Part shown: positions 1-10,247 of the stretch, piece after piece
Layout of the letters: every line of letters starts with the position of its first letter
How positions within the stretch are numbered: the first letter of the stretch is position 1
NCBI GenBank assembly: GCA_001632435.1
Contig: KV423961.1
Span: 85,225-149,224, forward strand
Direction of reading: 5' to 3'
Origin: Calocera cornea HHB12733
Taxonomy: Eukaryota > Basidiomycota > Dacrymycetes > Dacrymycetales > Dacrymycetaceae
DNA length: 64,000 nucleotides
The notes under the pieces: generated by a model
Told to the model about the DNA's origin: nothing
Seen by the model: only the letters and a program-made list of their open reading frames with translations
Database searches by the model: none
Translations under genes and position numbers: made by a program

Positions 1-381
1 TGGTCTTTGCGGTCGTGTATGGGCTGTGCGGGGGCGGGTACATCGGGTGCGTCTCCTTGGAGCTTCTGACCTTCCTCTGCGCACAGAGGCTAAAGCCACC
101 CCAGGATCTTCCCCGTCGTCCTAGCCCACGTATTCGACCCCACCCGGCTCGCGGCCATAACCGGCCTGTTCTTCACCTCCGAGCTGGTCGGGCAGACGAC
201 AGGGGGGCCAATAGCGGGGGCGATACTGCAGCGCAGCGGGGAGAACTATTATCCCATGATCGGGTACTCGGGCGCTTCGCTCGTGCTGGGGAGCGCGCTG
301 GGATGCGTGGCGAAGGTTATGAGTGAGCGGAGGGAGAGGCGGGAGCGGGAGGGGCGGGACGGAGGGGGCGAGGAGGCGTGA
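1..381 (+). CDS. MFS transporter, monocarboxylate-permease-like, C-terminal part (5' truncated by window)
   Basis: Two exons are visible, 1-46 and 105-381, joined across a 58-nt GT-AG intron (47-104). The joined frame reads VFAVVYGLCGGGYIG then IFPVVLAHVFDP and ends at TGA 379-381. This is the last pair of membrane helices of a 12-helix major facilitator: a glycine-rich helix, a P-V-V-x-A-H motif, GGPIAGAIL and a closing helix (GASLVLGSALG), followed by a short Arg/Glu/Gly-rich cytosolic tail. The GGG...P-V-V-x-A-H pattern and the GxPIAGAIL signature resemble the fungal monocarboxylate permease (MCH/MCT) branch; the substrate cannot be told. The gene is convergent with the WD40 gene that follows. 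The upstream part lies outside the window. Confidence 0.8.
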
Positions 382-610
382 TTGTTGGATGCAGGGGAAA
401 GAAGACGATAATTAGAGGATTGAGAGATCTTATTATACAGCAACTTAGAGTTATCCGCGCAATGTATACTATACAATGTCCGCGCCGTCTCCCACCACCC
501 CTTCTCGCAGCATCCCGGTCCGAGCCCTCGTCCGCCCCTCGGCAAGAGCGAGCGCAGCCGGCGATGACGGCGCGCACGGACCCGCCGGCCCAGCCCGTCC
601 AACCCACTCA

Positions 611-2214
611 TCACGCAGCAAGACCGGCGCCGGGGCCGACATCCGGAAACCGCCAGATCCTGAGCGTCGCGTCCCTCGGCCGGGGCCTGCTGTGCCGGAC
701 CACCTCGGGGTAGGAGAAGGCTTTTGACGCGCGGGTTGGAGGCGGGGAGAGGACCTCGATTGACGGGGAGGAGCTGGAGTCGGAGTCGGAGTCGGACTCG
801 GACTCGGACTCGGCGTCAGATGAGGAGGAGGAGGAGGAGTCGGCTTCTGCTTCGGCATCCTCTGCATTATTCCCGTCCCTCGCCGTCCCCCTCTCCTCCG
901 CAGGCTGAGTCAGCCCCGGCGCCCCACCGGGCCTCTCCTCCTCCTCCTCCTCCTCATCATCATCAAACCACCTACTCCCGCCCACGCTCACCGCCAGCCC
1001 CACAGCGGCACTAGGGTGCACCGCGACGCCCCCCACCGCATCCCCGTGGGCTTTCCACCCCCCGACCACGGCCTCGTATGGCTGCCCCGGCTGCCCGAGC
1101 TCTCCTGGTGCACCGAGCTGGGGGCTGAGCAGGTCAAACGTGTGTATGTGGCCCGATGTGCTCGGGGCGAGGAGGTGCCGCCCGGAGGGGGTGAGGGAGT
1201 GCTGCAGGCGCTGTTGGGAGCCCTGATCTCCCGCTGTTGCAGTGGAGGCGGGAGAAGGAGAGGGTGGGACGCGGAGCGCCCAGTGATGCCCCGGGGCGAG
1301 CATGCGCGTGTCCCACATCCATATCTCCCGGCCGTCGCGCGGGGAGGCACTGGCTCCGCGGAAGGCGGCGATGAGCTTCGTCCCGTCCGGGGTCCAGGTG
1401 AGCTGCGTCACTCCGCCCGGGACGTCGAGCATGTGCTGTGCAGACCGAGGGTCCGAGACACTGTACAGCGCGATGGTGCGTGCGTAGGATCCCGCGGCTA
1501 GCGCGTCCGCGTCCTGTGGGGAGAAGGCCAGTGCTGAGATGAGGCCCCTCTGGCCGGTGCGGGACTTGCGCGTGCCTGCGAGGGGGACGCGCGTGCCCTC
1601 CCCCGGGCGGGAGACGTCGAACGCCTCGAGCGCGCCGTCGTGTCCGGCCCAGAAACGGCCTCCGCCGGTGGCGTCGAGGGAGAAGGGCTCGAAGGCCAGC
1701 GAGAGCGGGGAGAGGAAGCGTTCTCTGTGGTCGACTATCCTGTAGCTCGCTAGGCGGTGGCCGGTGTGGGCTGAGAGGAGGTGGACCGGCTGGGAGCGGG
1801 CAGCGAGGAGGAGGGAGTAGGCCGGGGAGGCGGGGGTGGAGAGCGGGTGCCAGAGGTGGGCGGTGATGGGAGTTGGGCTGGGGAGGTCGAGGGGCGGGAG
1901 GAGGGGCAGGTGGGCGAGGGCGTAGGAGGCCGTCGGGGCGAAGGTGTACAGCCGAAGGAGGGCGTCCTCGGCCGATGTGAGGAGGGACGCGCCGTCCGGG
2001 CACCTGCCGGGTGTCAGTGCTCAGTGCTCCCAGCGAGGATGGGCGAAGGCCAGAAGCGGGCGCACCATGACACGGCCCGGAAGAAGTTGCCGGGGAAGCC
2101 CGCCGTCGATCGGCACTCGACCGTCGTGAGCAGCGACGGCGGCGCGGTGACGTCGTACGACAGCCCATCGCCGTCCCACCCCGCCGATGTCTCCCATTCC
2201 TGGGCAGCCGCCAT
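611..2214 (-). CDS. WD40 protein, TCAB1/WRAP53-like (telomerase Cajal body protein family)
   Basis: Two exons on the minus strand, 2214-2066 and 2003-611, with a 62-nt intron (2004-2065, GTGCGC...CAG). The 513-residue product starts MAAAQEW. It reads like WRAP53/TCAB1 throughout: FFRAVSWCPDGASLLT (family FLKGCKWAPDGSCILT), LLRLYTF, a LLLAARSQPVHLL blade, GLISALAFSPQDADALAAGSY (family GIISCIAFSP...YACGSY) and IWMWDTR. Animal TCAB1 binds the CAB box of scaRNAs and telomerase RNA; fungal relatives are less studied, so the role here is by family. Near the C-terminus (encoded about 690-960) lies an Asp/Glu/Ser-rich insertion of about 75 residues with SESESDSDSD runs. The animal protein also has an acidic loop before its last strand. 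The gene is divergent from NAA30, with 234 bp between the start codons. A generic WD40 protein is the alternative. Confidence 0.75.
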
Positions 2215-2448
2215 CCTCGCTAAACGCCGACGGTGCTTCTACCGGCGAGCAGCGAGGGAGCAGCGGGCCATCGCGCAACCAGGGGGACAACTTGAAGAGC
2301 GTCTGCAATGCAGGACCCTGCCCGGAAAATCAGAACCCTCTCATCTCCGCCTAAGGGTCCCTGCAATGTCCGCCCGGCGCCGCCTCTTGCACCACGCCCA
2401 CGCAGCCTGCCAGTCCTAGTGCATGCTCGCCCCCCCCTCTCCACCCCC
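2215..2448. promoter_or_regulatory. Bidirectional promoter region between the WRAP53-like gene and NAA30
   Basis: This 234-bp interval separates the two start codons of divergent genes, so it must hold both promoters. It is GC-rich, with CT-rich stretches just before the NAA30 start (2430-2448). I see no clear TATA box. The assignment rests only on gene layout. Confidence 0.5.
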
Positions 2449-3254
2449 ATGTCGATAACGTACCGGCCCTACGCAGGCCCCTCCGACCTGCCCGCGGTGA
2501 TGGCGCTGGTAGAGCACGAGCTGTCCGAGCCGTACGTCATCTACACGTACCGCTACTTCCTCAACGGCTGGTGCGTGTCTCTCGTCCCGGCAGTTGCTGC
2601 GGCTGCGGGCTGCGTTGGCAGGGGAGCTTATGGGAGCTGTGGGCACAGGCCGCACTTGGCATACATGGCCGAGGCGCCCGCTGCCCCGCCTTCCACCTCG
2701 ACCGCCACTCCTTCCCCAGCCAGCCCCGCGCTCACACCGGTAGCCTGCATCGTCTGCAAGCAAGACGCGCACGGCCCCGCCCACGCCCTCCGCGGGTACA
2801 TCGCCATGCTCTCGGTGCACAAGGACTTCCGCCGGCGGGGGATCGGCGCGAAGCTCGCGCGCCTCGCCATTCGGAGGATGAGGCTCAGCGGGGCCGATGA
2901 GGTGCGTGGCGTGGTTCGAGTTCGTGCTTTGGGGCGGCTGCCGCACCGCCCGTCCGCCGCACCGCTGCATCACTGCACCGGCGGCGCTTCCTGAGTCTTA
3001 CTTCTGGCGCACGTCCGCGTGTGGGAGCCCAGGGGGCCGATGTGGGAACCACGTATGTGCCAGCCGAGCTGACCCCGGCCCTTTCTCCGCAGGTCATGCT
3101 CGAAACAGAGTACGACAACGCCTCCGCGCTGCGACTATACGAGGCGCTCGGGTTCGTCAGGGAGAAGCGGCTGTTCCGCTTCTACCTGAATGGCAAGGAC
3201 GCGTTCAGGTTGGTGCTGGTGCCTGCTGTGGCGGAGGGGGAGGAGGGGGTGTGA
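2449..3254 (+). CDS. NAA30: N-terminal acetyltransferase NAA30/MAK3-like, NatC catalytic subunit
   Basis: Three exons, 2449-2570, 2649-2901 and 3093-3254 (introns of 78 and 191 nt), give 178 residues. The protein is a single GNAT domain of the NAA30 type: [19 protein letters not shown] at the start; a low-complexity Ala/Pro/Ser insert; an acetyl-CoA loop ([10 protein letters not shown], the R/QxxGxG/A motif) after [10 protein letters not shown]; then [21 protein letters not shown] and [16 protein letters not shown], which match the NAA30 C-terminus closely. The enzyme acetylates Met-Leu/Ile/Phe-type protein N-termini on ribosomes together with Naa35 and Naa38. The start ATG gives the expected family N-terminus. 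It shares a promoter region with the WRAP53-like gene and is convergent with MsrA. Confidence 0.92.
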
Positions 3255-3439
3255 TCGGGCTGGGCCGGGCTGGGGTGTGATGCTGGGGTGTGATGCGCGG
3301 GAGTGCGCGTTGAATTTGTGCATTCTCTGGGGAATGATTGAACAGCATAGCATCGTCACCGATAACCGAGCGCTTTGTATCCTACATCCATACCTTCCTC
3401 ACCCCGGCACCACAGCTCGCAGCTCGCCGCTCGCCCCGC

Positions 3440-4173
3440 TCAGAACCAGATCCTATGCGTGGAGCACTGGTACCCGTCCGGGTTCTTATCCAAGTACTCC
3501 TGATGATAATCCTCGGCGTTCCACCACTCGCCCGCTTCCACAATCTGCGTGACAATGTGCTTGCCGCGGGGCGCAAAGTGCTTCTCCTCCACCTCGCGCG
3601 TCACGAGCTCCGCGGCGGCCTTCTGCGCGGGCGTGCGGTAGAAGATCGCGGAGCGGTACTGCGTGCCGCTGTCGTTGCCCTGCCGGTTGAGCGTCGTGGG
3701 GTCGTGGGAGCGGTAGAAGAACTCTGTGCGTCGGTCAGCTTCGGCCGGTCGGTCCCAGATCAACCAAACAAAGAGGACGGACCGACGAGCTCGGCATACG
3801 CCACAAGCCCAGGGTCGAACTCGATCCTGCAGGCCTCTGCGTGGCCCGTGTCGCCGCCACACACCCTGCGGTAGCTGGGGTCCTTCAGATCGCCGCCCGT
3901 GTACCCGACGCTGGCGTTGACGAGCCCCCTGCCCTCATAGTACTGCCGGAAGATGTGCTCCGTGCCCCAGAAGCAGCCGCTCGCGAACGTCGCCACCTCC
4001 GTCGTGCCCGAGGGCTGCCCGGCGAGCGCAGCGTGCGCGGCGAGCGTGCTGGCCACGGTCGGGGCCGGGAGCGCGGGCGGCGTGCGCGGCATGGGGGCTG
4101 TCGAAGCGGACGCGGATGCGGTGAGGGAGAGGGGCAGGAGGCGGTGGGCGGTTGTGAGGAGGCGGTTGAGCAT
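3440..4173 (-). CDS. MSRA: Peptide methionine-S-sulfoxide reductase MsrA
   Basis: Two exons, 4173-3783 and 3723-3440, are separated by a 59-nt intron (3724-3782), giving 224 residues. The MsrA active-site signature GCFWG is present with its catalytic cysteine. It is followed by the family blocks VGYTGG, YRRVCGGDTGHAEA, EFFYRSHDPTTLNRQGND and GTQYRSAIF, and by YHQEYLDKNPDGYQC with a C-terminal cysteine that can serve in resolution. The enzyme reduces methionine S-sulfoxide in proteins using thioredoxin. The first 40 residues are rich in Leu, Arg, Ser and Ala with no acidic residue, which is compatible with mitochondrial targeting; a second Met at residue 28 could give a cytosolic form. The gene is divergent from DIS3. 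Confidence 0.95.
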
Positions 4174-4693
4174 ATATCTGGGTGTCTGGATGGCGGCCCC
4201 AGAGTGCAGCCGCTCTTATATCGACGAACGAGGGCAGAGGGCAGAGGGAGGGCAGGCGGTGCGACGGCACGCCGATCGCCACGACAGCGCGCGCGTCATC
4301 CCCACGTGCGCTTGGTCAGCTTAGGCAGCGGCGCGAGTCTGTGCCTCCGCCCTGGGAAGCAAGGCGCGGCCTGCGAGCACTTTCTGGGGACAGCTTCGGC
4401 CCCGGGAGAGGGCAGCATCGCTCTCGAACACGGCACTATGTAAGAGGGGCTCAGTAGAGTAACCGGAGTGCGGTACCCGGCGAGAGAGACACACCGCCCG
4501 GGGGCGCCAGGCCGTTCGTGGCGGAGATATGACCCGGAAAATCAGAAGTGCGGGAGCGGCTCGGTTCAGGGACTGGAAGTGAAAGATGAGCGCGCGGCAT
4601 TTCACGACGTCGAGTCCGCCAGCACCGTCTCTGGCCCTCCGACGCTCTCCAAGTTCAGCTTGAGTTGTCTGATTGTAAGGAGCAGAAGAGGAC
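4174..4693. promoter_or_regulatory. Intergenic region between divergent MsrA and DIS3 genes
   Basis: This 520-bp interval holds the promoters of both genes by position. I see no convincing TATA box or RNA gene in it. Several short ORFs run across it on both strands, but they have no recognisable family motif and are probably chance. Confidence 0.4.
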
Positions 4694-7600
4694 ATGGTGG
4701 AGATCACCATCCGGAAGCGGCCCGCGGAGGAGGAGCTGCATGCACAGCGCAAGTTCTTCAGGAAGACCCGCAGGGGGAGAGTCATCAAAGGTGTGTCGCA
4801 TCCCACGTCCGACAGGGCCATCCGCACTGATCCCCGCCCAGTCCTGCGCGAGCGCTACCTGCGCACAGACATCGGGTGTGGCGTCGCCCACTGCACGCTG
4901 TGCTCCCACCTCCCCGCGCCGGACCAGCAGCCCGCGCTCCCCCGCACCGGCACGCCCCACGCCCACTTCCCCGCCGGCCACCACCTCCTCCCGGATACAA
5001 ACGCGTTCCTGCACCAGATGGACCTGTTCGAGCACCCCGACTTCGCAGCCTCCGTCATCGTCCTGCAGACGGTCGTGGAGGAGGTGAGGCACCGCAGCTT
5101 GCCGCTCTGGAACAGGCTGAAGAACCTGGTGAGGAACGGCGGTGAGCAGGGCGCGGAGGGCGCGGGAGGGGCGTGGGTGTTCTGGAACGAGTTCCGGGAG
5201 GAGACAGCGGTGGTGCGGGAGGAGGGGGAGGGGCCGAACGACTTGAATGACCGGGGTGCGCCTTCCTCCCTCTTTCCCATCCCTTGCCTCTCTATATGCA
5301 CATCTAACACCCCATATACCTCCAGCGATCCGCAACGCCGCCTCGTGGTACAACGCGCACGTCGCCTCCTCCTTCCCCGCGCGCGCCTCCGTCCGCGCAC
5401 CCACAGTCGTGTTGCTGACAGACGACGCGGCCTCCCTCTCCCTGGCGTCCAAGGCCCAGATCCCGGCCATGTCCGTACGGGCGTACGTGGCCGGGCTGCC
5501 GCACGCGCAGGACCTGGGTGACGTGCTCGCTGCTTATGCTTCTACCTCCCGCGGGGAAGCGGAAGAGGGCCAGGGGGCTGGGCAGAGCGGGAGGGGACGG
5601 GGAGGGGGCAGGAAGGCGCTGTATGACGAGTATTGGCCCGCTGGAACGGTGGAGGCGGGGGTGAAGAGCGGGCGGCTGTTCCAGGGGTTCTTCAACCCGA
5701 GCCAGTACAACTACCTCGAGGTGCGTTCTGCTTCCCCCTTTCTCCTATGGCATAGCATGGCTGGGACGGGATCGCTGATGAGGATGGTGACGATGCAGGG
5801 GTTCGTCAACTCGCAAGCGCTCGGCAGGCCCATCCTCGTCATAGGCCGCGCGGACCTGAATCGCGCCGTCTCCGGTGACATTGTTGCGGTCGAACTGTAC
5901 CCCGAGAGCCAGTGGAAAGCGCCCGGGGACGAGGTGGTGGACCAGGAGCAGACGCTGGCGAACGACGACGCCTCCGGCTCCGAGGACGAGGCGGCGGAGA
6001 CGGAGCGCCGGGTGGCATTGAGAGAGCTGCGCGATGCGCGGGACACGGCGCGGCGGCACCCGCTGGAGCGGCACCCCACGGGCCGCGTGGTCGGCGTGGT
6101 CAAGCGCAACTGGCGCGCGTACGTCTGCCACCTCGACGCGGCGTCGCTCGCCTCCTCCGCCCGCACGGCACAGGCGCAGCAAACCGTCTTCGCCACGCCC
6201 GTGGCTGCCAACCTCCCTCGCATCCGCCTGCGCACGCGCCAGGCCCCGCAGCTCGTCGGCCAGAAGATCGTCGTCAGCATCGACCGCTGGGACGTGACGA
6301 GCCGGTACCCCGAGGGCCACTTTGTGCGCGCGCTCGGCAAGGCCGAGAGCAAGGAGGCTGAGCAGGAGAGCCTGCTCCTCGAGTATGAGGTGCCGTACCG
6401 CGCGTTCGGGCGCGCGATCCTTGACTGCCTGCCGAAGGAGGGCGAGGACTGGGTCGTGCCGCCTAAGGAGGCGGGCAGCGTCGTGTGGCGGGATAGGGAA
6501 GACCTGAGGGACACGATCATCTGCAGTATCGACCCTCCTGGTGTGTCCTCTCGGGGTCCTCCGAGTAGTTGGCTGGGCGCGCTGACTGCCCTACAGGCTG
6601 CCAGGACATCGACGACGCGCTGCACGCGTTCCCCCTCCCGAACGGCAACATCCAGGCGGGCGTGCACATCGCCGACGTCTCCCACTTTGTCCTGCCGGAG
6701 AACGCGATGGACAGCGAGGCCGCCGCGCGCGGGACGACGGTGTACCTGGTCGACAAGCGGATCGACATGCTGCCGAGCTTGCTCGGGACGAACTTGTGCA
6801 GCTTGCGGCCGTTCGTGGAGCGGCTCGCGTTTTCGGTCATTTGGGTGCGTCGTTGCTCGGCCGAGTGTGGGGCCGAAGGAGGGTGCTGATAGCTGGTGGT
6901 TGTGCGCTAGGAATTGACGCCGGACGCAAAGATCGTCAATGTCAGGTTCACAAAGTCGGTCATTGCGAGCAAGGCGGCGTTCACGTATAAGGAGGCGCAG
7001 ACGAGGAAGGACGACTTGTGAGCACTACTGTGCGGCAAAATTCTGAGGGCGAGTGCTGACGGCGCTCTCAGGAAACAAAAAGACCCCCTGACGGAGAGCA
7101 TCCGCCTGCTGAATTCGCTCGCACAGAAGCTGCGTGCAGGTCGTATGGCCGCAGGCGCACTCAATCTCGCCTCGCCCGAAGTCCGCATCCAGATGGAGTC
7201 GCCCGAGTCGTCCGACCCTATCGACGTGGAGCAGAAGGAGCTGCTGGAAACCAACAGCCTCGTGGAGGAGTTTATGCTCCTCGCCAACATCAGCGTCGCG
7301 GCCAAGATCCAGGAGACGTTCCCGCAGACGGCGGTGCTGCGCCGGCACATGCCCCCGCCAGCGTCGAACTTCGAGATGCTGCAGGATGTGCTCATGAAGC
7401 GGAAGAGCATGTCGTTAGACATCTCGAGCTCGGGCGCGCTCGCCGCGAGCCTGGACAAGTGCGTCGACTCCGCCGAGCCGTCCTTCAACATCCTCGTCAG
7501 GATCATGGCGACGCGCTGTATGCGGCCGGCGGAGTACTTCTGCGCCGGCTCGGTCTCGCGCGAGACGTTCGGGCACTATGGACTCGCCAGCCCGATCTAC

Positions 7601-8158
7601 ACCCACTTCACCAGCCCGATTCGACGGTACGCGGACGTGCTCGTCCACCGGCAGCTGGCAGCAGCGATCGACTACACGCCTCTGCACGCGTCGCTGCACT
7701 CCAGACAGCACATGGAGCGGATACTCAACGTGGTCAACCGCAGGCATAGGATGGCCCAGATGGCGAGCAGGGCTAGCATCGAGTTCTATGTTGCCCTGTC
7801 GCTTAAGGGGCGAGCGGAACGAGAAGGCGGAGGGGTCAGGGAGAAGGCGTTCATCATCCGGGCGTTCAGGAATGGCGTTGCTGTCTTCGTGTCCAAGTAA
7901 GCCCCTCTATTCTCGTGCTTCGCCAGCGTCTAATGTCGAGGCAGGCTCGGTCTGGAAGGTCTCGTGACGTTCAAGCGGGAGATCAGCTTTGACCCAGAGG
8001 TCTACTCAGTCAAGGTCCCGTCCCCGACGGGAGAGCAAGTTGCGCTGTCAGTGTTTGATGAAGTGGACGTGGAGATCTCTGTAGAGAAGGATGTGAACAC
8101 GCAGAGGGGCAAGGTCAAGATGGTGCTCGTACATCCTATCGATTCCCGCTCGCTGTGA
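4694..8158 (+). CDS. DIS3: Exosome catalytic subunit DIS3/RRP44 (RNase II family)
   Basis: Eight exons keep frame throughout: 4694-4790, 4842-5255, 5326-5720, 5799-6540, 6597-6844, 6911-7017, 7072-7896 and 7945-8158. They give 1013 residues (yeast Rrp44 has 1001). In order: an N-terminal region starting VEITIRKRP; a PIN endonuclease domain with [22 protein letters not shown] and VVLLTDDA supplying the acidic site; two cold-shock domains; the RNB exonuclease domain with [13 protein letters not shown] (catalytic aspartates), [10 protein letters not shown] and the [18 protein letters not shown] block; and a C-terminal S1-type end (FISK/FVSK-LGLEGLV and following). Both nuclease sites look intact. 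It degrades and trims nuclear and cytoplasmic RNA 3' to 5'. The segment before [19 protein letters not shown] is a lineage-specific acidic linker. Confidence 0.96.
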
Positions 8159-10247
8159 AGTTACAAATAATGCTAATTCGTCCGGCCGGTCTTTCCTTGA
8201 TCATTTGGGGCTGGATGGGACAATATCTGCTCAGCGCCTTACGACAAGGCGCACAGCGATGGCTAAATTTGGATCTCGTCGCCCTTTGTTGTGCATAGAT
8301 CATAATCTGCATCAACTGCGGGTTTCTGGGAGAACAGCACGTTCAACAGAAGGGCATGCCCTCCCCTGTGGCGAGGCACGCTGGTATCACTCTACAGAAG
8401 GGTATCTCTGCGGAATGTGGTAAGACCTTGGACATCATCGTCGGTCCGGAAAACGATGGGAGATTCGTACCGTCGAAGCTCGGCTATGACGTGATTCTCA
8501 CCGAATCTGCACTGTCCATCACTCCTTTCACAGATATGTCAAGTAATGCAACACGGGCAGCACGACAGGGCTCGCCGGTCCAGGAAGGCAATGGCATTCG
8601 CGTGACCGACTTGACCGGGAACGGGCACCGATGGCGGTAAGGAACATATCGCTGTATATCGAGATAGACGAGATATTGTAATACTTTTCTCTGTATGTCT
8701 CCTGTTGGAGAGTATTTACACGGAACAGATTCGTCCGGACCTAAAGTGTTCGGCCGCTTGCACAACTTCGAGCAACTGCGCGTTGAATGCGCAAGACCTG
8801 CCGTTTTGCTCCCAGAGTGCTCTCACTATCAGGGGACTCTTTGATAGCTCACCCTTTTTGCATCTGGTCTCGTGCATTTCTGATGGTTAGATTGGGTTGT
8901 CGTTGCTCATCAGAATGGTGAACATCTGCGCAAGATACGTTGCATGACGGACATTGTCATTGTCAGCAACTCGCGTCGAACGAGTGGATACTGCTGCGTC
9001 CGCAGGTGTACCTCGCGACGGGGCTGCGGTTATGGTGGAGGGCAACGGTACTTGTAGGCCACCGAGTTGAAAAGCAGCGGCGCAGCGAAAGGATGCCGGA
9101 GGAAGGGTCCATGCATCTGGCTACAACCGGCGGGCGGGGTCAATCGAAATGGAGAGAAGGAACACTAATATCGCCGAGCTAAGGGCCGGATTGGCCCAAT
9201 TCTGAAGATGCCAGTCCCTTTGGAGTCGGCACCACGCTTTGGTCAATACAATTACATATCCTTAGTGACAAGTGCGTCCAACCCTCAATTCAAGTGCAGG
9301 TCTGCGGAGATGCTGTGCGCGAGCGAAACCCGCTGCGGCCGTGCGTATCGGAGCGCATCTTCTATCGGGTTCGCGGCATTTGATGCCCATCAGCTTCTCA
9401 CAGCATGCGATGCCCTTGGAGTCAGAGATATAAGAGACCCACATAGCTCCCGTGATGGCCATTGCACGTCGGATTTTGTGGAAATCATAAGCGCCTGCTG
9501 GCACTCGACGAGCACTTGACACTAGTGGATTTCATCGACAATGCCCTTCGAGCTGGTCGTGCGAGAACATCCCAGATTATGCGGTAAGCTTCCACTTTGT
9601 CGCCGCAGTATACCTTTACTAAGACTCGTACATAGCGTCCCTGGTCATATTACCAATGACGATGCTCTGGGCATTTGCGCGGCTCCTATACGTTGATTAT
9701 GGGGTTCCCGGCTCTCTAGCGCTCTTTGCAGCTTTTCTCTGTAGGTGTCCCTGAGGTCCATGCTTGTACCTCGCTCATTCTGGTGTTGTGTAGTCTCAAC
9801 ACTCTGGTTGCTGGCCTGCGCGCACTGGGCCATCGAAGCTCAGTAATAGCCATCAGGGCGCACGTCTCTATGGGAACGCGCTTAGGTGCTCAGGCAGATA
9901 AGGATGGTCCGCAACATGTATCATAGCACAGGCAGAGCACTCAAGCGGTAATACAATCCTCACTCGTCCGACTGTCACTCAACTATTGAGAGTCTGGTGC
10001 ATTTTACGCATGCTGACGCTGAGGTACGGTAGAGGTTTTGTTCAAAGGGTCTGGACGCGTGAGGCCGTAATGAGGCGGGAGCAGAAACGCGTCGCGTACG
10101 GTGTCTTGAAGCGGGCCGCCCGTCTTGTGCACAGGCCAAGTATAGAGCGCCGGCCAGATATCCCCCACCATATACTCCCCTAGATCTGCTCAGAAACATA
10201 ACACTAGACTATCATTTCCACTTGAAGGAACCACATCGGCAAGCAAG
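8159..10247. other. 2.1-kb gene-poor interval between DIS3 and the SNF2 gene
   Basis: No gene could be supported. The longest readable stretches are 8356-8640 (+, 94 codons) and 9262-9522 (-, 86 codons). Both are without recognised motifs, and I could not extend either by plausible introns. A hydrophobic stretch around 9657-9740 (+, TMLWAFARLLYVDYGVPG) may be a relic of a membrane protein. The interval probably contains promoters of flanking genes plus degraded sequence. Confidence 0.4.

Noticed and set aside
1134..2168. Long minus-strand ORF (344 codons), Pro/Arg/His-rich
   Set aside because: It overlaps the WRAP53-like exons in another frame; composition is that of a shadow frame in GC-rich DNA.
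8356..8640. 94-codon + ORF with coding-like composition
   Set aside because: No motif, and no plausible exon partner on either side.
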